Shown here: positions 25,593 through 37,799 of the stretch, one piece after another
How the letters are laid out: every line of letters starts with the position of its first letter
Position numbering within the stretch: position 1 is the first letter of the stretch
Source: Perkinsus chesapeaki
Lineage: Eukaryota > Perkinsozoa > Perkinsida > Perkinsidae
Length of the DNA stretch: 64,000 bases
Direction of reading: 5' to 3'
Assembly: GCA_013115145.1 (NCBI GenBank)
Contig: JAAPAO010000033.1
Coordinates: 58,483-122,482, forward strand
The notes under the pieces: generated by a model
Database searches by the model: none
Seen by the model: only the letters and a program-made list of their open reading frames with translations
What the model was told of the DNA's origin: nothing
Translations under genes and position numbers: made by a program

Positions 25593-25842
25593 CACTGTGT
25601 ACACAGGTACACTGTAAGGGACATACCTTCCTTATCAATAAAATAATATAATAATTATGCTAAGATGATGAACGATAAAAATATGCCATGATAAAGCAAA
25701 GAGTTATTGATAAGGTATAGAAACCTATATGGCCTTAGGTATCCGGCAGGCCCCCCTCTCTGAGCAGATTGACAACTATAAAGCGGAAACATGATTATTA
25801 CAGAAAATATGACATGATTCGTTGATTTATTATGTTAACATA

Positions 25843-27248
25843 TTATTGACGACTTTTATTCACGTGTTTATTTGATGCATTTACCACACTGCACTGTAGC
25901 CTTGCTTTAACTGTCGCATACAGAGCCACACCACCGAATACCATGAATGATGCTATAGTATGTAGCCGTGTCCATGGGTTGGAAAACCAATATATAGATA
26001 TCTATACAAGTAAGGTTGAATAGAATATATAACAATGTATACTACCATCACAGTTAGGAATTTGCGTGATGATAATGTTATATTAACAGTTAAAGGGGAG
26101 TAATTAGCAGATAAAGCGAATACTCCTGATATGCATATTGATTGTGTTATATTATTAAGTAGTATCTGAATAATGTATGCTAGTATGGACATTAGATGGT
26201 ATATAACCAATAGTATTCCTATGGGGATATCGTATCGAAGTAGAGGTAATGTCACTGTAGTAGTACTAGATAAAATGGTCCAATGCTGAGGCGGATATGG
26301 AATAATATGATAAGATGATATATCACTTCCTTGATGTTATCACTCATAAATACCATTGGTATTAGAGCAGCTATATGCGAATATAGCAGAAGTTCATTAG
26401 ATAAAGCTTTCCTTGTGCTACCATCCCCTTTAGAATATATCCTATAATACCTTATAATGTACTTATAGGAACAACGCATATTAAATACTCCTCACCGGTC
26501 CTGTATATGTCCTAAGAACGCCTGTATGAACAGTACAGCAACTAATATACCAATCCCTATAGTCCATCTGCCAGCCGACTCCTCATTACCCAAACCCTGA
26601 CTCCATATAGACCCTAAACTACAACAGTTAGGCATTATAGTTGTCATATCACCAGTAGACCCTAGGAATATACCTATAATCAATATGATAAAGTATTATG
26701 GTAATAGTAATACTAACCTATTGTTATTATGCACGTAGCAAATATCTCCTTATAACTATATGATGTATTGAAGAACATATATCCCACTATAACAGATGAT
26801 ACTATATTACATGACCTATATAATGAAATAATATGAATAACAAATTTATCAATACTACCGGAATAGTGTATGTATAGGTACTGCTATATTATAATCAAAT
26901 ACTACATTAACCAATATAGTCATTGATAACCATAACCCTGTAGCGATGCTAACCCTACACTGTTGCTGTTATATTATATACCAGCATGTATTATATGTTG
27001 CCTCCATGGTAGTAACCTTCCCTTATTATACCGTATTCTCCACATATCCTTCATTATTATCTCCTGTGTAGTAACAAATAGTAACTAATGATGCATATAA
27101 TGAGGTTACTTATATGAAGTACTACTTCAGTTAGTGTGAGTAGGTTACCAGCCCCTTTATCTATCTTTAATATATATTCCATTACTAACATAGATGTTAT
27201 ACATCCCCCAAATACACCTACAAATGCCTTCCATACTCCTGAAGTCAT
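25843..27248 (-). CDS. Nucleotide-sugar transporter, SLC35B4/YEA4-like
   Basis: Golgi/ER multi-pass carrier for UDP-GlcNAc or UDP-xylose type donors. Read from 27248: VWKAFVGVFGGCITSMLVME, then DKGAGNLLTLTEVV, matching the family's first helix and the following GxGNxxTxxQ/E block. The next exons give KDMWRIRYNKGRLLPWRQHI, TILVNVVFDYNIAVPIHTLF (the N-N-Y-AL-F-NIxMPxHxIFR block), IIGIFLGSTGD, WTIGIGILVAVLFIQAFLG, and finally NPWTRLHTIASFMVFGGVAL, the NPxTxxH last-helix motif. About ten hydrophobic segments are present. Stop at 25843-25845. It has at least six introns. Its start lies 146 nt from the start of the divergent protease gene. Exact substrate cannot be told from sequence. Confidence 0.83.
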
Positions 27249-27394
27249 TTAACGACATATTTTAGAGATGCAAGGAGGAGGGTCATAAAATTGCACGAAA
27301 GTTGCAAGAAAAAAGCTGAGTGACTGCTGTTACTGTAGGTAAAGTGATTGTTATTAGTTTCTTATTTTGTACTGTTGGTTATTATTCCCACGTA

Positions 27395-30300
27395 ATGGGT
27401 AATACAATATCATGTGGAGTTAAGGAAAAGTAATAATAAAGGTATAAATGGAATAGGAGGATGGTATTAGTTACTCACAACCATCATCCTTACGAGAGGA
27501 GAATGACCCACTACGTGGTGGGGTAGGGACAACATCACCAATACATAATGAAGAGGATAATGGGATATTAGCAGACGATAATATATCACAATATGAGGTT
27601 AGAAGTGAAGGTAATAATAATATTAATATTTATGGACATATAAGTATAGGAGGATCGTTACTACCAAAACCTGATATAGATGATACCCCTCCAGAGGCTA
27701 AATTTATGGTTTGTGATACTCAACAGTCAATAAGGCTCAGAGCTAGGTAATACCGTACAGGGAGGTGTATTATTATGTATAATAGATACGAAGCTGAGTT
27801 TGTGAGGGAATATGATACTGCACAGTTACCTCCGGGTGATACATATTATATAGTCTCCACTAAATGGATTAATTCATGGAAGCATTTTGTAAGAGTAGTA
27901 TTATCAGTAATACTAATATCACAATTAGTAATATCAGATATCAGAGGGGAAGGATCTCCCTGGTCCAATATCTAATAATTTATTCTTTCGTGATGATCTT
28001 AAGACCCTACTACCTAGGTTAGTGCGTTCAAGGGATTATAGAGGGATAAATGAAACTATATGGAAGTTCTGGTAATATTGATATAATATATTTGCTATTA
28101 CCTATTATATAGGTTAGCACGCTATGGTGGTGGTCCGGTTATTACTAGGTTAACATTAGATATTTATGATCATACTGGGGAGTCGCCCGGTAGGGATGTC
28201 CATAGAGCTAGGGAGGCAGGAGAGACAGGAGCGTTAACTGAGTCTACGAGTATCTACCTTAATACCTATATTGCTTCCTAGTATTATATATATTAGGCCC
28301 TGCTGATATTGATGTTACCACCAAGCCTGTGGGAATAAAGAATTTAGGAAGTAATACTGAAGTGATTATTGGTAGCTATATAAAGTGCTGTTGGATAGGT
28401 ACATGTTTTGTGACGTGCGTTTTACAATGTATGTTATCTATTGCTGAATTCACCTGTCTAGCAGCACAAATGAAGGCTGGTTTAAGACATTATCAACAAC
28501 AACAACAACAAGGCAATCATATTGTGAGGGAAAATGATGATGAACCACAAGGAGATAGTACAGGTGGAGAGTCGGATAGTGTAGTGCATAACTGGGCATA
28601 TGCCATATAATTATTGTTATTTAGAAGGAGGCAACTGCATCATCCTCGAATGTATCTGTAGCTGGATCTGATGCTGTTGCATTATACGAGCCGCAGAAAG
28701 GATACGGTGAAGTGGCAGCGGCTATAGTAGACCTGTTTGATAAATGTCAAGTTAATGTAGAGGATCTAACAACTGATAGTAAACCATCAGTTAATCCAGT
28801 AAGGCTATTATCGGCACTTAAAAAGAGGTAAAGATAGGGATGGTTAGCAGCAGAAACAGCAGCAGCAGGGTTGAATAGGTATCCTAGAAACCCGTTGTTT
28901 ATGGACTTAGCTGAGGAACAAGACTGTCATGAGTTCTTATCAGTATTATTAGATGCTTTAAGTGGATGTAATAGTAATTACATTATACATAATTATTATA
29001 ATATTATAGGTACTCATGATGCTGTGTTATCTGATGAGGAGACCTCACATACCAGTCACTCTCGTCAGCATCACCAACAACAACAGCATCAGCAGCAGCA
29101 GCAGCATCAGCAGTCGACTAGTACACGATTACCTTCACCTAACTCAACATCATCACTAGCATCATCTAGAGGGACTAGTCCTCCTCCTTCTGTATCCAGG
29201 AATAGGGACAGGACGGCACAATCAGCTCATGTACCATATACTACTACTAATAACAACACTGTTATGAGGTGGTGCTCAACAATAATGTTGTTTATGGTAT
29301 TACTACAAGTCTATCAGGCACATTGATAAGGGTACTAGAGATGATTATAGGAAGAAATCATTACCACCAATGAGGCCTCCTCGTAGCCCTTATGATGAGT
29401 CTGTTGTGAGGGTTGTCTGATGTACGGTGGTAATATAGGTATTATTATTAATAGGTCCATTGGAGGGAGTATAGGGCTAAAAACCCATCATTAATAACAG
29501 ATATGTTTAGTGGTATGTTCCGATCAAGGTTTATGTGTCACTCATGTGGTCATGTTACCAAAATCTATGAACCTATAATGGATCTATCATTACCAGTATT
29601 AATAATCGATGATGTGATGAGTGAATGATGGTGAACAGGTGCCAGCAGAGCCAGGCCCAGAGATGACAACAACTCCAGGATGTTCAGCAGCCTTTAGGCC
29701 ATCTGCGGTAATAATTCTTTTACGAGAGGAGGTAGAATTGAATGGGTTAAGGGGGCATCTGGTGGGCAACAACATCAACAGCAGCAGCAAAGTGTTAGCC
29801 AACATGGTAATGGTGGCGGATCAGTTAGTCTAAAACAGCTTATAGCTGACTATTTTGTGGATGAAGAGTTAACGGATTTCTCATGTGAAAAGTGTCAATG
29901 TAAATGTACCAAGGCAACAAAGTCAACTAAGGTAGTATTGGGGACAGCCGATGACACAATGGATAATGGGGAATTAGGTTACCACTAGTCCGGATATATT
30001 GGTAATACATTTACGACGGTTTACTGCACAAGGACGGAAAATTAATACACCTGGTAGTAATGATATCTATACGCTGTTGCTTATGAATGTATTAGTATCC
30101 TTCCCAATGGAGTGTGCTAAACTAGTTGATAGAGCATGTAATTGGGGAGGAGGGGGACAGGCAGCACAACAGCAGCAGCAGCACCAATCATCGCGGAAAG
30201 GCTCCACTGTTTCGAATTCCTCTTCCTCCTGTATAGAGGGTTCATGCAGCTTTCAACCCTATCTAGATGGTGCATATCGATTATTGGGGTTATGTGTTCA

Positions 30301-30603
30301 TATAGGGACACATTTAGGGACTGGGCATTATGTATCATATGTTAGGAGAAAGGTAATAACAATATGGTATTACTGCTGCATAATAGTAGTACTATGGGTA
30401 TGGTTAGGCAGCTGGTGGTGATGCTAGATGGTGGAGGTGTGATGATGAGAAAGTGTCATTAATTGATCCAGATAAAGTGTGTTATAATAATATTATTTAT
30501 TATTCATATCGTTCATTAGGTTCTGGCAAAGCAGTCTCAGGTTTACTGTTTATTCTTCCAAAAGTGCAGCGGACCTTCCAATCTACCCGGTAACTACTGC
30601 TAA
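27395..30603 (+). CDS. DUSP-containing ubiquitin-specific protease with a myristoylation signal
   Basis: Cysteine deubiquitinase. The start MGNTISCGVKE has Gly2, Ser6 and Cys7, a good N-myristoylation/palmitoylation pattern. A DUSP domain follows: PPGDTYYIVSTKWINSWKHF (27822-27880) and a second exon RDYRGINETIWKFW. The Cys box is GIKNLGSTCFVTCVLQC, split by an intron (about 28351-28400), with the oxyanion Asn five residues before the Cys retained. QDCHEFLSVLLDAL is at 28920. A low-complexity His/Gln/Ser insert (29060-29240) separates it from SLITDMFSGMFRSRFMCHSC. The zinc-knuckle pair continues with FSCEKCQCKC (29880). LVIHLRRFTAQGRKI is at 30000, the His box GTHLGTGHYVSYVRR at about 30307-30350, then WWRCDDEKVSLIDPDKV and VYCLFFQKCSG. 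All catalytic residues are present. It resembles USP4/11/15/32-type enzymes. Confidence 0.85.
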
Positions 30604-31172
30604 TCCTCCCTCCTCCTTACTATTATCCTTCTTAGTCCCGCATAGTGGTTATAGTTTGTCTAATTATGTACCATCACGGTCAACAGCAACAACAACAAGC
30701 ACAGCAGCATCATCACGATAGCACGTTGTGTGGTTTTAGTGTTGTTGTTGTTATGGATTATCGTACCATACCGATCCCTTATACATTTTAATGTCACCAT
30801 GCCTCCTTCACCGTTTTATAATTATGCATCATTATCATCATCATAAACAATAACTAATAGCGTTACCACCACCACCTGCTACTACTACTTGTTATTCTCC
30901 CATATCCCCCCTACTACCTCATCGTCTACTAACATTACTGTTACTTCCTTACGTCCTATAGAGTTGCTGGTTACCCTAGTGCGCTTGTGAGTGTCGATGA
31001 GAATCTTTACATCCACTTGACTACTCCCCATTACTACCAAACGCTTCTCTCGATACCAGCTGTATTGAGTTAGTCATTTAGTCTTATCAAAGTAGCAACC
31101 TGTTAAGTTTGTATAACGGCGTAGACGGGGAAGTAGAACTCTAAGCTGCGAGTAATAAGAATATCACAATCA
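30604..31172. other. Intergenic region after the USP gene
   Basis: 570 nt containing the USP 3' region and the promoter side of the glycosyltransferase fusion gene. Pyrimidine-rich and short CAA/CAG runs (30680-30710) are present. No gene or RNA was recognised. Confidence 0.5.
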
Positions 31173-33630
31173 ATGTCCATAATTACAATAATACTATACC
31201 TGGCTGGAATAGCCTTCAGTGAACCTAAACCGGGGTTAGGTAGATCTGTGAGTAGTGGGTTAGCTGATACCATAGCAGCTGGTACTATAAGGAATGCATT
31301 CTATGTATTAAAGCCAACAAACCCTTTTAAGGAGGTGCCTGGTAGGGTTGTTATATAACTCATACTAAAAGGAATGGTTTAGTTCAGGGTTGAAGGTATG
31401 GAGGGATTGTGATTACTTTGGTTTCCAATATTCAATGGAATGGTACTTTATGGAGACTTTAGCAATGAATAGACAGTTCTCTGTTGATGACCCGAATGCT
31501 GCTGAATATATATTATTAGGTAAGAAGGCTTTTCATCATCTGTTACCTATCAACACTTTAGCTTCGAGTGTGGGCTCGTACGGTTAAATTATAACATTGA
31601 AGTAGAACTCATACTATCTTAATCACACATAATGGCCGCCGGTGTATACTCTCTCAGGTCAGTGTGTATCGTATGTTTACTTTTGGTTGAGAGAGAGTCG
31701 TCATCTAGAGCATTGGCCAGCCATAAAAGAGGCTGAACAATCATACCTGATACCCCTTATCAAATGGGCTAAGTCAAGTCCTTTACATAAGCGTTACAAT
31801 GGCAGTAACTTTATAATAGTTTACTCGATGGACCTTGGTAGACAAGACTTCATAGACGCGAACAAGCTTATACAGACCTGGTCGGTTGGCTCTCTTGCGG
31901 GCTCACCAGACTGGCTCGACCATAATGTTCAACGACTAACATATATGACTACACGAAACGAAACAGACGAATGCTACTTGTCTGATGCCGTGGTAGTTAC
32001 AGCCGATCGAGATACCAAACCACAGGACTTTGTTATCGGTATACCATCAAGGTTCAATCCAGACCCGAGAGCATTGGAAACAAAGCGCCCGTATCTACTC
32101 TACTTTGCAGGATCTCCTAACTCTTGTGCACGTCGTAGAGTTCTTGCCCATCTCGATCCAGAAAGGGGTGGAGTTAACCGCAGCGACATTCTTGTTACTA
32201 CCCGTATACGGGGTGATAGGGAGTATCGGCAAAGGCTTTGGGCTACTAAGTTTTGTCTTGTTATGTGTGGCTCTAGCCATACTAATAACGTCCGTTTATA
32301 TGACGTTATACTTCATGGTTGTATTCCAGTTATTATATCAGACGACTTTGAGCCTCCTCTACCAGATTGGCTATCTTGGAATGATATAGCGATTTTCCTA
32401 CGTCCTACTATGATACCCGACTTGGAAAGTATTCTACGTAGCATCACAGATGACCGACGCCTATTAATGCATGAGAGGCTTGTAAAGCATCGCTTTTCGG
32501 CTATGAGATCGTTCGAATGGAGGGGTGGTATGTTTTGGATGGCAATGTTATCTGGTGCTGCCCAACGCATTGCAGGCCAGCTCCACAGACACCCACGGAA
32601 ACAGATCATCGATACCTATACTAGACTAGCAGCAGAGGGCTTCACCCGTACTGTAGGGAAGTGGCTCGATCCCACTATCAACGAGACACTAATTTCCCTT
32701 AGAAGTCTGGTAGGTGTCAGTCTCTCCTCCTCGGGTTTCGGTTGCGCTGATGCCGAGACGCTACTCCCAGCCCTGCGCTTGCTTGTAAAACGTCGGCCTT
32801 ATGCATTTTCCTTACCGTTGGTTATTATTGATGGCGGTGCTAATATTGGGAAGTCCTCATCGTCTTTCATGGAAACCTTTGGTGATGTTGCCTATAGGCG
32901 AGTAGTTCAACGAGCAGGCGAGGCGATAATACCCTGTATAGTGTGCCCGAGGGAACTAGGTGGTTGGAACATATTATTAATATCAGTAGAACCCCACAGT
33001 GGGAACTTCAAACATTTACAAGAGGCTGCCTTGGAAGGCCACTGGAGCTTGGAAGGATGGGTCGGTGTTAAGGCTGCCATGTCCGATCGGGAAGGTGAAG
33101 GGCTATTCCAACGAAATGCTGAATTAGATGTCGATGAAGTCGGAGTACTTCTGGAAGACCGAAGTGAAGCATCAGATTATCAGAATGTTGATCTTGTTAA
33201 AACAGTTACACTCGAATCTCTCTATCGAAATGAAATTGTTACCAGAGTCCCTAATGCTGAGATATTTCTGGTCAAATTGGATATCGAAGGCCAAGAGCCT
33301 CGAGTACTGCAAGCTTCTCGGTTTATACTAATGACGCCTGGTAGGGTCAAATTTGTTGTATTTGAATACTCACGTAACACTTGGCGTGTGGATATCTCTG
33401 AGACTATATCATTTATGTGGTCTGTTGGATATATGTGCTTTCTTATTACTGAATCAATGTTATGGCCTGTTGGAGGCCCTTATTGGAATGATGTCTATCA
33501 ATCGCCTATCTGGAGCAACATACTATGCGGACGTCTTACAGATCCCGACTTGGTTGCTTTGTACGATTTGCATAATGATAAGCATGACTCAAGGTTCTCT
33601 GATTTCGTAAAGGAGATTGTTGCACAGTAA
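31173..33630 (+). CDS. Exostosin (GT47) glycosyltransferase fused to FkbM methyltransferase
   Basis: A signal sequence MSIITIILYLAGIAFSEP opens the protein. Three exons: 31173-about 31341, about 31387-31519, then one long exon from 31658 (intron 31520-31657). The first half is exostosin-like: YNGSNFIIVYSMD, YLLYFAGSPNSCARRRVLAH, then FCLVMCGSSHTNNVRLYDVI and LHGCIPVIISDDF, the GT47 donor-site block. The second half is an FkbM-type SAM methyltransferase: VIIDGGANIGKSSSSF (motif I), ILLISVEPHSGNFKHLQ, VKTVTLESLY and FLVKLDIEGQEPRVLQ. The 2-kb uninterrupted exon and balanced codon use differ from the upstream genes. Predicted in the secretory pathway, adding and O-methylating sugars (inference). 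Confidence 0.82.
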
Positions 33631-34609
33631 AGTATCATGTATTGCGTTTTCTACATAGTACAGAGTGTCTATACCCTTGTATTGTAGAGGCCACTACGTG
33701 GACACAAAACATCATAATTGATATATTCAAGCATGGTAACATCATCACGTGTAGGAAATAATAAGAGGATTCTGCTTCCATTTCCTATGCTGTGACACTT
33801 GTCCATTGGTTATGATGTCATATTGAACACTTGTAAGGTTAGGGACCTGAATCAGGTGATAACAAAGGACAAAGCGAACAGGACACCTTCATAACAGACC
33901 AAAGCCGAGTTCGACACCCAGCAACACCACCTGGTTTGGCGTCACGGTCGTCGTCTACGCTACTATTTCCAATCAAAGTATTGGACAATGAACTAAGAGC
34001 AAGGCTACGGAGACAGACTAACTCCATGTCATTTACTAGTATTGGGGTCCCGCCTTCAGTAAAACCGCATCAGACTGCGCTCGGGGAAGTTTGCCTCTAT
34101 GCTGCGCTGCCTTAACTGGTTCACATTGGGACCATACATGTCGGAGAGATTTGAAGTCACTGAAAAGCATGCCCCTCAATGTTGGCAGAGTGACCGAAAC
34201 TTCATACCGTGTTCCAGCAGTAAAGTCCTGTAGACTGCTCTGTGATGGACTGTACTCTACCAAGTGTCGAGTATCTTCACCAGCATTATCAGCAGATGCT
34301 CTTGGGTTCCGACCACGCCGCTCCCAACAGCAAACGCCACCTCGGCATCGACCTGGCAAGGGGTTCCGGTGTTCAACTCGTATCTGGTTTTATACCTGGA
34401 TGCTCTTGATTGTAAAGTCGTTGGCGATAGTATGGTGTTGTGTTATTATTATAGCGGTGTGGCTCAGCGGCGTGCCTAGCCAATGATACGCAGGAGTACC
34501 CAGTCCGTTGGAGAGGCATTATCTGTCATTCTCAGATACCGAGATATAACAACACAACAATACACGGCATCCAAAAAGCAAATATGAAAATGACTTAGAA
34601 TGTAGAGGT
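33631..34609. other. Intergenic region with short open frames on both strands
   Basis: About 980 nt of balanced base composition like the 23-25.6 kb island. Frames of 100-130 codons overlap on both strands at 34036-34486 but show no recognisable domain, signal peptide or consistent exon structure. I see no supported gene. Confidence 0.45.
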
Positions 34610-35352
34610 CTACTCCCACACAACCTCATCGTCTTCGTTTTCGTCCTCAGCTGCCAGACGTCCCTCGGGTGAAGTCGATACCTTCTCCCTCCTTCCTTCA
34701 GTAGCAGGAGACTCCTTATTGTAGTTCTTGTGCTCCGCAGTGCTGCTGCTTGCAATGATATAATGAAGTTTGGTAGCAAACCTCGTCCAAAAGTCATCGC
34801 TACTCACATCTCCGTTTGTAACTATACAAAAGAAGTTGCCTCTACACATCGCATACACCTTACCCAGCTTCGCATACATCATCTTTACATCTTTATCGTT
34901 ACCCCATTCAGATGCCACCCCTTGGCACTGTCCAGCATCAACAACTTGGTATTCGGACTCTAAATCATCGCTATATGTAGACTCGCTATTCACCATTTCG
35001 CGGATGCTCTTCCGTATGTCATCAGGAAGACTAATAACATCACCCTGTTAAATGACCGTATTTTTAACTAACCCTACCAGTTGTATTTCTCATTAGCAGT
35101 GATAACATCAACTATATCCCCATCAACCGATGAGGTGGTACTACTGCCTTTCATCTCATCTATCTTCTTACCAATCTGATAACATTATTCAACTGTATTC
35201 TCATGTCATCTCTTCACCTGTTGTGTGTAATCTTTGGTATCTTTCTTCAATTGTTCTACAAATTGTTGTATATCCTCAGCCACATAGGATTCTCTAAGTT
35301 GTTTCGCCCCTTCTTGTAGTTTCGCGTTCAGTGTTGAGAATATATCACTCAT
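34610..35352 (-). CDS. BSD-domain-like protein (BSDC1-type)
   Basis: Reading from 35352: MSDIFSTLNAKLQEGAKQLR, YVAEDIQQFVEQLKKDTKDY; after an intron IGKKIDEMKGSS, VDVITANEKYNW, a second intron, GDVISLPDDIRKSIREMVNS and finally NGDVSSDDFWTRFATKLHYI. The amphipathic N-terminal helices followed by a VSxxxFWxRF segment resemble BSD-domain proteins such as BSDC1, where the domain ends in a conserved Phe-Trp pair. The tail is acidic and ends EDENEDDEVVWE. About 220 residues. The overall pattern supports the family; similarity outside the FW block is weak. Confidence 0.55.
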
Positions 35353-35520
35353 CTATCTTATCAAGCATGCAAGCATGCGGTGTCAGGCAGAGCAGGTATG
35401 ATTAACTCAAGGCAGATATCCTTCTGAGACTATCCATCAACAAGACTGTGGAATCTCAGCTACATTTATTAGATTCTACTCACAATGTACATTAGTAATC
35501 GCTGATGGAATACCATTCTG

Positions 35521-36809
35521 CTATCGTCCTTCTTCTTCTTGTTGTTGCCTATCTTTAAAGACCTCTCGTATAGTGTCCTTTACGGAGTAATGTACTTTAA
35601 ACCCATATACCCTATAAAGGAATACATATACCATATTGCCAACATCATCATCAGCGGCAGCAGCAGCAGCATTGGTGTGTTCTACCTTGGCTCGTATGGT
35701 CTAGCACTACTAGTTGATTGGAAATGAGGATACATCATCATAAACATATGTGCTGCAGAGCTACCAAAGAACGCTCCATCAAAGGATGTTAGACTAAGTG
35801 ATAACAGCAGTAACAAGGGCATGGACTGGAATGCAGCAGCAGCAGCAGTAGTCCTACTTGGAGGGTTGTGATGGATAGTAAATCTCATTGCATCTTGGGC
35901 AGTATATCTTAGGTGTTGATACCTGTGGTTGGTCACATCCTATAGGGAGGACCTGAATAGTGCAATAAAGGTGATGACGATGAATATGAAGCCTGACTGA
36001 TTACAGCCTGTCTTGCTGCCTCACAGTCGGCATTGGGGCAGATACCATATGTAAAGTCAGATATCTTATCATGAAGTGCCTCTAGCCCTCTACTTGTAAT
36101 TAGGAATCTACAATCGACATTGGTTGCTAGCAGCAAGAGCAGCAGCTGCACCACCACCACCTGGCATGTACTAGACCGTATAGGAGCTGTGCTGAGTTCT
36201 CTATAACTGATGTTCGACTATCATTGACATGACCCATGTAATTCCTTTCCTCTAATAAAGGATAAGGCTTAGCGTTGCCTCTGTTAATGGTGCCTTACCA
36301 AGGTCTAATACTGTATTAAGTGCTCTATCATAGTAAGGTACAACATCTCGTAGACCAGTTAGGTTAAAACTATCTCTTATATAGTCCTCATCAACCTCCA
36401 CAAAGAATCTAAGCATATCATTCACATAATATACAACACCACCAGTAGCAGCAGCAGCAGTAGTATTTACCCGTGGCCTTTACTATTGCAGAACCATTCT
36501 ATCCATGTGATATCTTCCTCTTCCTCCTCTTGCTCTTCTTCTTCATCATCATCTCCATCAATGTGAGTTATGTTATCCGACCCCTACAATATTATATCAT
36601 ACATCTCCCTATCTAGGCCATCCTACATAGTCGACTGGCCGACCATCAATGTATTCATGTTCTAATGTGACTGATAATAAACATATGAAGTGTGTGCACA
36701 AGCCTATACCATGACACATACTTGGTATATCGTTAATATCCTCTCCTTCAAGTGCTGCTGCTGCTGCTGGTGGTGATGATGATGCCCTATTATAGTGCCG
36801 GTATGACAT
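35521..36809 (-). CDS. CSNK2B: Casein kinase 2 regulatory subunit beta
   Basis: Regulatory dimer of the CK2 holoenzyme. From 36809: [20 protein letters not shown], an N-terminal extension longer than in animals, then an acidic exon ([13 protein letters not shown]) and [15 protein letters not shown], splicing to [19 protein letters not shown]. Further exons give [53 protein letters not shown] and, after an intron, [20 protein letters not shown]. The zinc-finger Cys pairs are CPNADC and [24 protein letters not shown] and RVYGFKVHY follow. The stop is at 35521-35523. Seven short introns are inferred. The substrate-like acidic loop sits before the WFC motif, an unusual location. Confidence 0.92.
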
Positions 36810-36938
36810 GATATATCCTCATTGCCTGATATCTACCACTAGTAATGTATTAATAATAACACAAAAGTCATAATGTATAGTTAACATACAGCAATTACTC
36901 ATCAACCTATGCATCAACATGACCTTATACATCTATCC

Positions 36939-37721
36939 TCAACCATCAACACTACTACTAACAATGTTAGCCTTTCTGTGGCCATTACGGTATGATGGCC
37001 TAATATAATAATATATAAATTGCATTGGTGTATTTAAACATGTTGCCTTCAATACAGGTAGATAAGGTGGTACTTCACTAAATGGCATATGCCACCTAAA
37101 CCCTCCATGTTATATACAATTTCTCTTAATACATACCTGTAAGCAGCAGCTCTAGCCGATGCCTCTGTCCTTGCAGCTAGACTATCTACCGTTACTGCTG
37201 ATCCACTAATATCAGGGTTATGTGCTGAAGGCAAGGGTATGCCACTAACATACTGCTGGATGCCCTTTACCAGTTTGGAGTAACAGGCTTCTTGTCAATG
37301 CATGTAGGAATGTTGAGTGCTTAATTAACTGTGATAGGTCCCAATCAGCAGTAGCTGTCATTAAAAATGTGAGGCCGTAGGTTAAGATGATAGCCTACCA
37401 TGTAACCGTTTTAGAGCTGTCTCATTGGCCAAAGCAGCCTCCTCACTAGCCTTTATGGTATGAGATGCAACATGACTATGTAATATAGCATCACGGATAT
37501 CTAATAATATTGGTAACATTATCTTATACCATGTCTTGATATACCTGGACCAGACAGATGAAGATGTTTAGGTATTGGTGGTGCTGTTGATGCGTTAGGA
37601 TCGGGTATGAAATGTGAGAAGCATGTTATAATATGGTGTTCTAGCATAAAGTAATACTATCATACCGACACTTTCTATAAACACAAAACTATTGAGTATA
37701 ACTATCCAAAGGTATCATCAT
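36939..37721 (-). CDS. Unidentified multi-exon gene
   Basis: Phase-consistent minus-strand exons include FSHFIPDPNASTAPPIPKHL (near 37600), LLDIRDAILHSHVASHTIKA (near 37500), EEAALANETALKRLH, HSTFLHALTRSLLLQTG, IPLPSAHNPDISGSAVTVDS, RTEASARAAAYR, then WHMPFSEVPPYLPVLKATC and a tail ending VSSSVDG (stop at 36939-36941). The pieces look helical and soluble. I recognise no family. The first exon is uncertain: the ATG at 37721 needs a non-standard-looking donor. It lies 80 nt downstream of the next minus-strand gene and 129 nt upstream of CK2 beta. Confidence 0.4.
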
Positions 37722-37799
37722 TGTCTACTTGTTGATGGTAGTGGTTAGAGCAAGGCCATAGCCATGCTGTTTACAATATATGCTTGATATCTCTATAAC

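Larger units (their letters stand above)
23272..25842. other. Compositionally distinct gene-poor island
   Basis: About 2.4 kb (23.28-25.63 kb) is visibly richer in G+C and lacks the trinucleotide runs and GTAATA-type introns seen on both sides. Both strands have many short open frames and none looks multi-exon. One candidate gene (24521-24889, minus) is listed separately. A perfect palindrome lies at 25574-25592 near the right edge, where AT-rich sequence resumes at about 25625. No tRNA, rRNA or transposase motif was recognised. It could be an inserted or degenerate element or a lineage-specific gene locus. Confidence 0.5.

Noticed and set aside
34036-34486. Overlapping 107- and 131-codon frames on opposite strands
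   Set aside because: No signal peptide, domain or exon pattern favours either strand.
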